From: Mageeibacillus sp. UBA5439
GTDB taxonomy: Bacteria; Bacillota; Clostridia; Saccharofermentanales; DTU023
Direction: 5' to 3'
Assembly (NCBI GenBank): GCA_002427505.1
Contig: DIRJ01000012.1
Location: 35,301-93,004, forward strand
DNA length: 57,704 bases
Part shown: piece after piece, positions 16,392 through 24,533 of the stretch
Numbering within the stretch: position 1 is the stretch's first letter
How the letters are laid out: each line of letters opens with the position of its first letter
The notes under the pieces: generated by a model
The model's database searches: none
What the model saw: the letters and a program-made list of their open reading frames with translations, nothing else
What the model was told of the DNA's origin: nothing
Made by a program: the position numbers and the translations under genes

Positions 16392-17753
16392 ATGTATGAC
16401 GTATTGATCATAGGTGGAGGCCCCGGCGGTTACATCGCAGCTGAACGGGCCGGACAGGCGGGTCTCAAAGTCGTTTTATTCGAAAAAAACTCTCTCGGCG
16501 GTGTCTGCCTGAATGAAGGCTGTATCCCCTCCAAAGCACTCTTAAACTCTTCCAAACTATACAGCCATGCCAAAGACAGCAGCGCCTTCGGTGTGACAGC
16601 TGAAAATGTCTCTTTTGACCATTTGAAGGTTGTCAAACGCAAGAGGAGGGTTGTCAGGAAACTGGTCGCCGGTGTTGGACAGGCCATGAAAAGCTCTAAT
16701 GTTGAGCTTGTTTCGGCTTCTGCTGAAATTGAGTCAGCCAACAATGACGGCTCCTTTACAGTTATTGCTGAAGGCACATCCTATACCGGCAAACATCTGA
16801 TTATCGCCACCGGATCTGAAGCCATTCTGCCTCCGATTGAAGGAGTCAAAGAACATTTTCCTGCAACAGTAATTACCAACCGTGAAATTCTGGAGTTGGA
16901 GGAAGTACCGGAAAGGCTCGTCGTAATCGGCGGTGGTGTCATCGGTCTGGAGATGGCCTGCTATTATCACGCAGTCGGCAGCCAGGTAAGTGTCGTCGAA
17001 ATGCTGGATCATATAGCCGGCAATGTCGATCCTGAAATCGGTAAGCGTTTACAGGAAGTCTATGAAAAGCAAGGCATGAAATTCTATCTTAATGCCAGAG
17101 TCATGTCTGTCTCCGGCAATGATGTCTGCTTCGAGCAAGATGGTGAAAGGCAGATGGTCACAGGTGATAAGATTCTGCTGTCCACCGGGCGCAGACCGGT
17201 TACCAGGGGCTTTGGACTGGAAAAGCTGGATATTGCAGTAGAGCGCGGTGCTATTGTCGTCAATGATAAGTGCCAGACTTCCGTTCCCGGAGTTTATGCA
17301 GTTGGTGATGTTGTGGGCGGTGCCATGCTGGCCCACGTTGCTTACCGCGAAGGTGAAGTCGCTGTTAACAATATTCTGAATATAGAAGACCGGATGAGCA
17401 CTGCAGCCATTCCCTCTGTTATCTACACTGATCCGGAAGTAGCCTGGGTTGGCAAGACCGAGCAGGAGATGCTGGCCCTGAACCGCGCAGTCAAGGTCGT
17501 GGAATTGCCAATGGCTTTTTCCGGACGCTATGTGGCCGAAACTGAGCGAGGCAGCGGAATTTGCAGAATGATTCTCGATGCGGAGAAAAACACCCTGGCC
17601 GGCGTGCATCTGATGAGCCAATACGCTTCCGAAATCATCGTGGCCTGTGGCGTCATGATCGAAGAGGAAATGACGCTGGACGAAATGAAGAAGATTATCT
17701 TTCCCCACCCGACAGTGGGTGAGATCGTCCGAGAGGCCCTGTTTAAGCTTTAG
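16392..17753 (+). CDS. lpdA: Dihydrolipoamide dehydrogenase
   Basis: A 453-residue flavoprotein disulfide oxidoreductase. Visible are the FAD motif GGGPGGYIAAERAGQ, redox-active disulfide GVCLNEGCIPSK, NAD motif VIGGGVIGLEMACYY, second FAD motif GVYAVGDVVGG and C-terminal HPTVGEIVREAL with the catalytic His-Pro and Glu. It reoxidises dihydrolipoamide in 2-oxoacid dehydrogenase or glycine cleavage complexes. No E1, E2 or gcv gene is nearby, so its partner complex is unknown. AAAGGAGC precedes the ATG. Confidence 0.93.
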   Translation: MYDVLIIGGGPGGYIAAERAGQAGLKVVLFEKNSLGGVCLNEGCIPSKALLNSSKLYSHAKDSSAFGVTAENVSFDHLKVVKRKRRVVRKLVAGVGQAMKSSNVELVSASAEIESANNDGSFTVIAEGTSYTGKHLIIATGSEAILPPIEGVKEHFPATVITNREILELEEVPERLVVIGGGVIGLEMACYYHAVGSQVSVVEMLDHIAGNVDPEIGKRLQEVYEKQGMKFYLNARVMSVSGNDVCFEQDGERQMVTGDKILLSTGRRPVTRGFGLEKLDIAVERGAIVVNDKCQTSVPGVYAVGDVVGGAMLAHVAYREGEVAVNNILNIEDRMSTAAIPSVIYTDPEVAWVGKTEQEMLALNRAVKVVELPMAFSGRYVAETERGSGICRMILDAEKNTLAGVHLMSQYASEIIVACGVMIEEEMTLDEMKKIIFPHPTVGEIVREALFKL

Positions 17754-17842
17754 ACCTAAACTCCCGGCAGATGGAAGAAAGTTCCTGATCCAGCTGTGTT
17801 AAACTAAAAACCATCAAGTATATTTATCAAGGAGGCGTACTA

Positions 17843-18223
17843 ATGGAACGCGAAATTATTAAAACAGATGCTGCTCCGGCAGCTATCGGCCCATATTCAC
17901 AGGCAGTAAGAGCTGACAATCTCATTTTTGTATCCGGGCAGCTGGGAATTGACCCGGTAAGCGGTGAAATGCCTGACTCAGTCGAAGAACAGGCCAGGCT
18001 TGCTCTGAAAAATCTCGACGCAATTCTGACTGAAGCCGGCTCGTCTGCAGCTGATGTTGTGAAAGCAACCGTTTTACTGGCTGATATGGGCGACTTCGCT
18101 TTGGTTAACGAGCTCTACGGAGATTATTTCCCCAGTCCTTACCCTGCACGGGCGGCTTTCGCGGTCAAAACTCTGCCAAAAAACGGCAAAGTTGAGATCG
18201 AATGTATTGCAATCCGCAGATAA
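17843..18223 (+). CDS. ridA: RidA family enamine/imine deaminase
   Basis: At 126 residues this is the standard length. It hydrolyses reactive enamines such as 2-aminoacrylate that leak from PLP enzymes. Visible are the N-terminal AAIGPYSQAV, the FVSGQLGIDP strand and the C-terminal PARAAFAVKTLPKNGKVEIECIA, which includes the Arg that binds the substrate carboxylate and the Glu of the active site. AAGGAGG is well placed before the ATG. A strong intrinsic terminator follows. Confidence 0.95.
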   Translation: MEREIIKTDAAPAAIGPYSQAVRADNLIFVSGQLGIDPVSGEMPDSVEEQARLALKNLDAILTEAGSSAADVVKATVLLADMGDFALVNELYGDYFPSPYPARAAFAVKTLPKNGKVEIECIAIRR

Positions 18224-18249
18224 GTACTTGCTGAAAGAGTCCTGCCCCA

Positions 18250-18282
18250 GCCTGCCGTATTCTGAAAACGGCAGGCTTTTTT
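18250..18282 (+). terminator. Intrinsic terminator after ridA
   Basis: A 9-bp stem GCCTGCCGT (18250-18258) with ACGGCAGGC (18268-18276), a nine-base loop and six T. Confidence 0.92.
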
Positions 18283-18407
18283 AATGATTTTCAGATTTTT
18301 ATAAAGTCAGCCGGCAGCAGAACCGGCAGAACAGCAAGAAAGGCTCGGAAGTTAAATGCAGGCGCCTGAACCGTCAAAGCGCACCAGCTGAGCCTCTCCA
18401 AAGCTTA

Positions 18408-18416
18408 TGGTATAAT
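18408..18416 (+). promoter_or_regulatory. Extended -10 ahead of the small zinc-ribbon gene
   Basis: TGG followed by TATAAT (18411-18416); no good -35. The predicted start near 18423 coincides with the GGAGG ribosome binding site at 18423-18427, so the leader would be extremely short. Confidence 0.4.
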
Positions 18417-18436
18417 GTAGCCGGAGGCTGATACTA

Positions 18437-18640
18437 ATGAATCTGATAAAAACCACTACAACCAGGCGCCGAATGAAATATGGAGCCTTACGCAAAAATA
18501 CCGTCCAGGAGACTAAGTCAGACGCGTATCTTTGCCCCAATTGTAAAAAACTTGTCAGCTATGTTCCGGTTTATACCCTGAGGCGTTGCGTCTACTGCAA
18601 TCAGGAACTGATCTGGGAATCCAGCACAACAGCTAACTAG
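18437..18640 (+). CDS. Small zinc-ribbon protein of unknown function
   Basis: A 67-residue basic protein with two CxxC pairs (CPNC near 33-36 and CVYC near 51-54), which make a likely zinc ribbon. The first 30 residues are rich in Thr, Arg and Lys. GGAGG lies nine bases before the ATG, and a TATAAT extended -10 lies just upstream, which supports a real gene despite the small size. It sits alone between the ridA terminator and the convergent DHHW gene. I recognise no family beyond the zinc ribbon. Confidence 0.55.
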   Translation: MNLIKTTTTRRRMKYGALRKNTVQETKSDAYLCPNCKKLVSYVPVYTLRRCVYCNQELIWESSTTAN

Positions 18641-18723
18641 CTTATCATTAATCCTGCCAGCAATCCTTGCACTTGCAAAACTTCTCGATTTTTAATTAGT
18701 AGATATAAATTTAACTGCAAGAT

Positions 18724-18750
18724 AAAAAGAGCCCCACCGCAGTGGAGCTC
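18724..18750 (-). terminator. Intrinsic terminator after the DHHW lipoprotein gene
   Basis: On the minus strand a 9-bp stem (18742-18750 with 18729-18737, one G-T pair, loop of four) is followed by TTTTT. It lies about 50 bases beyond the stop codon at 18802. Confidence 0.85.
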
Positions 18751-18801
18751 TCTCCTGTTAACAACTGCTTAACTCCACAGCTGCAGAGCAGCTATTTGTT
18801 G

Positions 18802-19953
18802 CTAGGGCTCAATAATAACATCGTAACCGGCTGTCCAGCTGGGATTGGCAGTAGCCAGAGAATAGTTCACGACCAGCACCTCCTGTATACCTTCAGAGGC
18901 TACAAACTGGGGAACACTGCCCTCAAAGTGCCGCGGATCAATCTCGTAAACATACTCGTAATTGTTAGCCAGGTGGGGCAGGAAAGCCTTGGCGTAAGAA
19001 TCTTTGATCACAAGAATCTTCTTGCCGTTCTTAAGACCGCTGCTAATCTGCATCAGGGGAGCATCGCCACCGGAGAAGGCCATATATTTCTCATTGCTTT
19101 CAGGGTTCCAGGTTGTGGCAAATAGGTGCATCTGGTAACCACCTGACTTGACTGAGTCCGGATAGACCCAGGCTGTTGCATCGTAATCTTTCGGCCGATA
19201 GACAGTTACGTTATCAGCTTGTACGGCTGCCTTTCCTTCACCATAGGAGTAGAGATAACCGTAAAATGGGCCGAGATCATACTCTTCGTACTCGCTCAAA
19301 GGCAGGGCCTCCTGACCGGAGCCCTTACAAAACGCGACATAACCATAGTAAGCACCCAGACCGGTCCAGTGATGGTCTGTCTTGAAATACACGTACTCTT
19401 CATAGTGCTGAAGAATTTCATCATAGACGTCAATCGATATAACATCATCCTTCAGTCCGTCATAGATCATCTGGATGGCGGTACGCTGTGAGTGGCTGCC
19501 GGTATGATAATCTGCCGGAGTGTAAAATTCACTGGAGGTAGGAACAACCATGCTGTACAAGGTTACTGAGGCGGGTAAATTATCACGCAGCCTGTTAATT
19601 CTGGCCGAATAGTTGGCGATCCCCGTCTCATTTAAGCCGAAGAGTTCCATGATGCGGTCGTTCATGATCATGATACCCTGATTGAAGCTGGGCTCTCCCT
19701 CGACATCCTGCGGATTTTCAATCCTATTCTCTGTTGTCGTGGTAGTTGTAGTCTCCGGGTCGGTCCCGGTCGGATCTGTCGTGTGTTCACTGCCTCCGGT
19801 CTCTGATGACTGGGGATCGGTAGTCTGTGCTTGTGTTGTTTTAGTTTCCTCTGTGTTAGAAGCAGGATAGTCTGCCGGATCGTTGGCACAGGCGCTAAAA
19901 ACACTTAGCAGTAAAGACAAGGATAAAACAAGCACTAGAAGCTTTTTTTTCAT
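18802..19953 (-). CDS. DHHW-family SGNH-like lipoprotein
   Basis: A 383-residue lipoprotein with lipobox VFSAC, then a Thr/Glu linker with a run of Thr, then a DHHW domain (AlgX/AlgJ relative) with YFKTDHHWTGLGAYYGY in the middle and VIKDSYAKAFLPHL near the end. The Asp-His pair and the Asp-Ser resemble the catalytic residues of polysaccharide O-acetyltransferase partners. Such proteins usually sit beside an MBOAT acyltransferase (AlgI/DltB-like), but none is in the window. It probably acts on an envelope polysaccharide outside the cell. AAGGAG precedes the ATG. Confidence 0.82.
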   Translation of the reverse strand: MKKKLLVLVLSLSLLLSVFSACANDPADYPASNTEETKTTQAQTTDPQSSETGGSEHTTDPTGTDPETTTTTTTENRIENPQDVEGEPSFNQGIMIMNDRIMELFGLNETGIANYSARINRLRDNLPASVTLYSMVVPTSSEFYTPADYHTGSHSQRTAIQMIYDGLKDDVISIDVYDEILQHYEEYVYFKTDHHWTGLGAYYGYVAFCKGSGQEALPLSEYEEYDLGPFYGYLYSYGEGKAAVQADNVTVYRPKDYDATAWVYPDSVKSGGYQMHLFATTWNPESNEKYMAFSGGDAPLMQISSGLKNGKKILVIKDSYAKAFLPHLANNYEYVYEIDPRHFEGSVPQFVASEGIQEVLVVNYSLATANPSWTAGYDVIIEP

Positions 19954-20085
19954 TTATTTCTTTCTCCTTAAGATAAAAGTACAGGAATCAGTATCTGTTC
20001 ACAAAAAGTCAATTTAAACATAAGGCAATCTTAGCACATAGTGAATATTTTTAACTCTTTGTCATGAACTTTCAATATAAGTTTC

Positions 20086-20817
20086 TTAGCCGGTCCAGGG
20101 TTCACCCCATGGCTGCCAGCTGTCTCTGCCGTCGCCGCTGATGGGCATGGGCGGATCCATTCTGCCGGGAAGTGCATCACTGATCACTTCATAGACCGCT
20201 TTCAGCCTGGCCCCGTACTCACGCAGGAAACTATAGAGGCTGGTGCGGTAAGTACGCGTGTCTGTCGCATAACCCTGATAGTCCAGATCAAGGGCGCGGG
20301 CAATGTAAAGAGCGCGCTGGAGATGGAAAGTCTGTGTGACCACGATTGCTTTGTTGATCTCGAAAACATGATGGGAACGGTAGATGGAATCATAGGTATC
20401 CAGACCATAGTGGTCCATGAAAATTGCTTCCTCGGGGATGCCCTGTTCCAGCAAATAACGACCCATGACGCCTACTTCATTGTAATTGTCTTCCCTGTGA
20501 TCACCGGTCACAAGGATACGGTCGGAAAGGCCTGCCCGATAGAGCTCAACAGCCCCATCAAGCCGGTCGCGCAGCATATCGCTGGGGTAATAGTTGTTGA
20601 GGACCTGAGCTCCTAAAACGATGATGGCATCATAGGGCGGCTCTGTTGCTTCCACTTTTACAATTGCTCTGCCGCCCCGCCAGGCAACCCAGCGGTCTAC
20701 CGCAAATATGGTCAAAACAGCTAAAAGGATGAGCACCAGAATAGTGATCACTATTGCCTTAACAATTTTGCCCAGAATTCTAAGAATATTGACTACTGTG
20801 GATTTCAGATTCTGCAT
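20086..20817 (-). CDS. SanA/YdcF-like DUF218 membrane protein
   Basis: A 243-residue protein with one N-terminal membrane segment (about 18-42) and a DUF218 domain: AIIVLGAQVLNN, ILVTGDHREDNYNEV and AIVVTQTFHLQRALYIA. The GD motif and the TQxFHxxRA motif are diagnostic of the ElyC/SanA/YdcF family, linked to envelope integrity and vancomycin exclusion in Gram-negatives; the reaction is unknown. It is transcribed in the same direction as the DHHW gene, 132 bases upstream of it, so both may serve the envelope. Confidence 0.87.
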   Translation of the reverse strand: MQNLKSTVVNILRILGKIVKAIVITILVLILLAVLTIFAVDRWVAWRGGRAIVKVEATEPPYDAIIVLGAQVLNNYYPSDMLRDRLDGAVELYRAGLSDRILVTGDHREDNYNEVGVMGRYLLEQGIPEEAIFMDHYGLDTYDSIYRSHHVFEINKAIVVTQTFHLQRALYIARALDLDYQGYATDTRTYRTSLYSFLREYGARLKAVYEVISDALPGRMDPPMPISGDGRDSWQPWGEPWTG

Positions 20818-20936
20818 GCATCTCTTTCCGCTAAAAACAAATTACAGCGCTCTGGCTGTTATTATACAGATTGCTCACATCAGCTTGCCCTGCGTCTAGT
20901 GTCAATTCTACCGTGGAACATGATAAAATAAAGCAG

Positions 20937-22775
20937 ATGATGTGTAAACTAAAGAGAAAACGTCAATATCGCAGAAGAAGCTTGCTGTTCGTCAGAGTCA
21001 CATGTTTCCTTCTGCTGCTAAGCTTTGCTTTTACTACATTGGCCGCTTGCAGTAAGTCTTCCCCGTCTAACGGTGAAAGCCCAACTGAGGTGGAAAGCAT
21101 TCCCGGCAGCAAGGGCAGCAGCGACAGCTCTCCTCCGGACGGCGATACCGTCGAGCCGAGTTTTTATGTCGGTTTGCCCGGAGAACGTGCAGAGCGCTTT
21201 TCTCTGGCCTATGCCCGGCTTGAGGATTTAACACTGAATCCTTTTCAGAGGGAAGAGGAAGCTAATGTCTTCGAACCTTATGATTTCATTTATGAAAAAC
21301 TTTTGCGTTATAACAAAGACGAAGGCAGGTATGAATCGGGTATTCTTGATAGTATCAGCCTGTCCGGCCGGCAAGTAGTCCTCCATATCAGGAGTGAACT
21401 GTCTTTTCACAACGGCTTTAACTTACTGGCCAGTGATGTCCTGCAAACTTTCGAGCTTTACCAGAAGACAGGTCACGAGCTGGGCAAGATCCTGGATGAA
21501 GCTGTGGACTCTTACGCAATGGACGACAACTTTACTGTCAACATCAGCTTGTCAGAAGATAAGGATGCGGTTCTCCAACTATTTGACTGTATGGAGAAAA
21601 TACCCATCCTTCCCTTCCAGCTCTGGGATGCAGTTTTACCTGCTGTCAGCAACTTAAGCAGCCTACAGGAGATCTCTCCGCTCCCGACAGTTGGGAGTGG
21701 TCCCTACCGTCTCCTGCGCCAGGATGATTTTGTCGTGATTTTGGAGAAGTATACGCAAGAGCCTGATTCCTCTTATTACGATAACTACCCACAGTATCTT
21801 ATCTACTACAAATACCAAAGAGATGAGCTGGCTTTAGCTGCCTTAGCTCACAGCGACCTGGATGTATTTTTAAGACGGAGTGATTCGCATCCGCTGGATG
21901 TTATGTCAGATACTCTAAGTTTATTTGCTGATATGTCTTTTTGGGAGGGGGATTCCGCTGAGAGTTTCTTCCCCCTGCCTGTACAGGAAAAACGGATGGG
22001 TATAGCTCTTAACCCGGCATCAGATCAGCTGCAGAAGCTTGAGTCCCGGAAATTCATTCAAAGCATTATGCTTAGCCTCAGTGATACACAGCAAAGCCTG
22101 TATCCCGGTGTTGCCGGCATCACTAGTCTGCCTGCGTGGGATCAGCTCACCCTGCCCTCTATTCTGCCGCAAGACCTGATCAAAACAGATGCCGGGCTCT
22201 TGCCCGGCACATCCTCACAGTTGCTTAACAGCTATTTAGATGAATTAGGCTGGAGCAGGGATCCTCAATCAGCTTTATTCGTAGATGGAACTGGCAAATT
22301 GGTCGAACTTGATTTTTATTATCCCGCCATCTCGGACGAGCTCTCCGCTGTCTGCCGCCAAATGGCTGAAAGCGCCAGAGACCGCGGACTAGCCGTAACC
22401 GCCCGAGAATTATCCATTGAAGATTGGCAGGCTCGTCTGCAAAACCATGATTATGATTTGATTTATATGGAGTCACAAGCGGATGAAAGTATCCCCCAGC
22501 TGCTTACCCGCATTCAGCTCTGGTCCGGACTGGAAGCCGGCAGCTTACTGGAAGACAGTCACGATTTCGCAGCTGAAAGCGGGCGGGACTTAATTGAGCT
22601 GTGCAGAACTGAAGCTCTGGCATTCAACTCAATTACCCCTTATCTGCAGAATCTCAATGCTTTTTTGATTGAGAACAGCTTATTTATCCCTCTGGGCATT
22701 GCCCTTGAGAGCGGTGGAGTCGCCAGCGACCTGTATTTCAGCTCAGATTTGAATGGGCAATTGCAAAACCATTAA
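20937..22775 (+). CDS. Orphan family 5 solute-binding lipoprotein
   Basis: A lipoprotein of about 612 residues with a very basic N-terminus, hydrophobic helix and lipobox LAAC, followed by an SBP_bac_5 (peptide/nickel-type) fold: FEPYDFIYEKLLRYN, the LSFHNGFNLLASDVLQTFELY block and GSGPYRLLRQDDFVVILEKY. The frame is open from 20871, but the lipoprotein signal starts at the tandem ATG at 20937/20940, so I set the start there. The ribosome binding site is poor. No permease or ATPase of a peptide importer is nearby, so it either serves a system elsewhere or has a sensing role. It ends convergently with the nitroreductase gene, sharing TTAA. Confidence 0.85.
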   Translation: MMCKLKRKRQYRRRSLLFVRVTCFLLLLSFAFTTLAACSKSSPSNGESPTEVESIPGSKGSSDSSPPDGDTVEPSFYVGLPGERAERFSLAYARLEDLTLNPFQREEEANVFEPYDFIYEKLLRYNKDEGRYESGILDSISLSGRQVVLHIRSELSFHNGFNLLASDVLQTFELYQKTGHELGKILDEAVDSYAMDDNFTVNISLSEDKDAVLQLFDCMEKIPILPFQLWDAVLPAVSNLSSLQEISPLPTVGSGPYRLLRQDDFVVILEKYTQEPDSSYYDNYPQYLIYYKYQRDELALAALAHSDLDVFLRRSDSHPLDVMSDTLSLFADMSFWEGDSAESFFPLPVQEKRMGIALNPASDQLQKLESRKFIQSIMLSLSDTQQSLYPGVAGITSLPAWDQLTLPSILPQDLIKTDAGLLPGTSSQLLNSYLDELGWSRDPQSALFVDGTGKLVELDFYYPAISDELSAVCRQMAESARDRGLAVTARELSIEDWQARLQNHDYDLIYMESQADESIPQLLTRIQLWSGLEAGSLLEDSHDFAAESGRDLIELCRTEALAFNSITPYLQNLNAFLIENSLFIPLGIALESGGVASDLYFSSDLNGQLQNH

Positions 22776-23311
22776 AATCTGCGCACGTGGTCCCACGACA
22801 ATTCGTGTGGTTCTTTTCTGCTTTGTGCATAGCCGATAGCGATCGAAATAAGATAACGCTCAGCTTCTTCCATCTGCAATATCTGGCGCATATGCTGAGG
22901 GTTGTCTTCTTCAAAAGAGCGACGGCTCATACCGATAATGCAGGAGGAAAGACCCAGCTGCTCTGCAGCCAGGCAAATTGATTGCGTTGCTATACCTGCA
23001 TCGATCGCTGCATAATTTGACGGCACTGAAGATATAATCAGGACCAGAGGAGCTCCATAAAAGAGATTCTTAGCCTGGCGGTCTTTCATACTTTGCAATC
23101 TGCCTGCATCCAGACGGGCATAAGTACGATCGGAAATCTGCTGAATCAGAGCTTCATCTGTAATCAGCGAAAAACGCAGCGATTGAGCATTAATTGCGGT
23201 AGGCGATGCCAGTCCTGCCTCCAACAACTTTTCCGCGTCTTCCGGCAAGACTTTTTTATCCGAAAAATCCCGGCAGCTGCTGCGTTTTCTAATTGCCTCT
23301 AAACAATTCAT
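22772..23311 (-). CDS. Nitroreductase family FMN oxidoreductase
   Basis: A 179-residue protein starting with the family hallmark EAIRKRSSCRDFSDKKV (Arg-Arg-Ser type FMN binding), with ASPTAINAQSLRFSLI and the C-terminal ISIAIGYA. It reduces nitro compounds, quinones or flavins with NAD(P)H; the natural substrate is unknown. AAAGGA lies seven bases before the ATG. The stop codon overlaps the upstream convergent gene by four bases. Confidence 0.92.
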   Translation of the reverse strand: MNCLEAIRKRSSCRDFSDKKVLPEDAEKLLEAGLASPTAINAQSLRFSLITDEALIQQISDRTYARLDAGRLQSMKDRQAKNLFYGAPLVLIISSVPSNYAAIDAGIATQSICLAAEQLGLSSCIIGMSRRSFEEDNPQHMRQILQMEEAERYLISIAIGYAQSRKEPHELSWDHVRRF

Positions 23312-23381
23312 ATTTCTGTCCTTTCTTAAAAGATTCTTATACTCAATATCCTATCATTAAGTCTTAAAACTGTTAAAATTT

Positions 23382-23411
23382 TTGGCAAGCCTGATCTTTA
23401 TACGCTAGAAT
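23382..23411 (+). promoter_or_regulatory. Predicted promoter of the YhaM-like gene
   Basis: TTGGCA (23382-23387), an 18-base spacer and TAGAAT (23406-23411). The start would be near 23418, giving a leader of about 68 bases before the GTG. Confidence 0.55.
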
Positions 23412-23485
23412 TGAAAATAATATAAACACAACTGAGCGCTGCTTTTACACAAGCAGTCGTGCTCACCAGGCAATGAGGAAAAATA

Positions 23486-24430
23486 GTGCAAATTATCAAC
23501 TTAAAAGAAGCTATCAATAACGGAGTCAGCGCTGCCGGTCTGATCTATGTGAATTCCGAACCACAAATTCGGCCCGGACGCAAAGATTATGTACTCGGTG
23601 ATCTGATGTGCAAAGGCCACATCGTGCAGTTCCGCTCCTGGGAAGATGATGTTCTGGAAATTCTGAAGGAGCACGGCAAGGGAATCTATCTGGCGAAAAC
23701 TATTGGTCAGGAATACAAAAGTTTAAATTATATTAATATCCGATCCCTTGATTTATACGTGGGCGACGCAGTGACGGAGGAGGATTTTCAGGATCGCATA
23801 CCGAGCGGCGAGCTTGAAGAAAATTGGACTGATATCTTAGGACAATTGCAGGAACGCGGTCTCTCAGATGTATGTGTTCAGCTGATCAACGATGTTCTGA
23901 ATGATCCTGAACTGGATGGCCGCTTTTTTACAGAAGGTGCTGCCGTCAAACACCATGACAACCAGATCGGCGGGCTGTGGAACCACAGCAGCAAGATGCT
24001 GCGCATTCTGCTGGCTTTGCTTGATAACAATCAGGAGCTTCTGCCTGCGATCGATCTGATGACTTTTTCCATAGTCGCCCATGACATCGGCAAGGTCTTC
24101 GAATACGATGCCCTGTCGATGTCCGAACACTGGTATGCCAACCACCGGGTGCGCGGAATTGAGTTTTTAGTTAAATACCGTGAGCGCATATTTGAAAGCT
24201 ACAGTGAAGAGTTCTACCGCCAGGTGCAGGCTGTTATCGCTGGTCATCACGGGGAATATGGCGACAGACCTACCACTGTCGCAGCTGTAATCGTTCATTA
24301 CATTGATAGCCTGGAAAGTCAGACAACCGAGCTGCTGCGGGAGCAGGAAGCATCCCCGCAAAGTAAATTCATCAGCCCCGGCTTCGGCTATTTAGAGTCG
24401 ATTTATCCCGATAAGCTAAGAGGTGACTAG
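23486..24430 (+). CDS. YhaM-like HD-domain 3'-5' exoribonuclease
   Basis: A 314-residue protein. The N-terminal half resembles the OB-fold nucleic-acid binding part of YhaM (VLGDLMCKGHIVQFRSW). The C-terminal half is an HD phosphohydrolase with GLWNHSSKML, IVAHDIGKVFEY and IAGHHGEYGDRP, and the late Asp in HYIDSLESQ, so all metal ligands are present. YhaM trims RNA from the 3' end and degrades single-stranded DNA. The start is GTG with GAGG nine bases upstream. An HD protein of other specificity cannot be excluded, but the OB-HD order favours YhaM. Confidence 0.82.
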   Translation: MQIINLKEAINNGVSAAGLIYVNSEPQIRPGRKDYVLGDLMCKGHIVQFRSWEDDVLEILKEHGKGIYLAKTIGQEYKSLNYINIRSLDLYVGDAVTEEDFQDRIPSGELEENWTDILGQLQERGLSDVCVQLINDVLNDPELDGRFFTEGAAVKHHDNQIGGLWNHSSKMLRILLALLDNNQELLPAIDLMTFSIVAHDIGKVFEYDALSMSEHWYANHRVRGIEFLVKYRERIFESYSEEFYRQVQAVIAGHHGEYGDRPTTVAAVIVHYIDSLESQTTELLREQEASPQSKFISPGFGYLESIYPDKLRGD

Positions 24431-24483
24431 CAAGTAATATTGCAGGTATCCCCTCTTACTCTTTATTTTTCTCTGCTTTCAAG

Positions 24484-24489
24484 TATAAT
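24484..24489 (+). promoter_or_regulatory. Candidate -10 of the COG2509 flavoprotein gene
   Basis: A perfect TATAAT without a convincing -35. Transcription would start near 24496, which excludes the longest frame start at 24495 and supports the ATG at 24534. Confidence 0.4.
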
Positions 24490-24533
24490 GGCTGGTGTTG
24501 CTTGGGATGAGAGCTTTTTCACAGGAGGAAATC

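Noticed and set aside
17049..17708. A 219-codon open frame antisense to lpdA
   Set aside because: It lies wholly inside the opposite strand of a clear enzyme gene, has no ribosome binding site and its composition mirrors the codon pattern of lpdA.
19735..19760. Thr-codon run in the DHHW lipoprotein as a mobile or CRISPR-like repeat
   Set aside because: It encodes the flexible Thr-rich linker after the lipid anchor, as in the other lipoproteins here.
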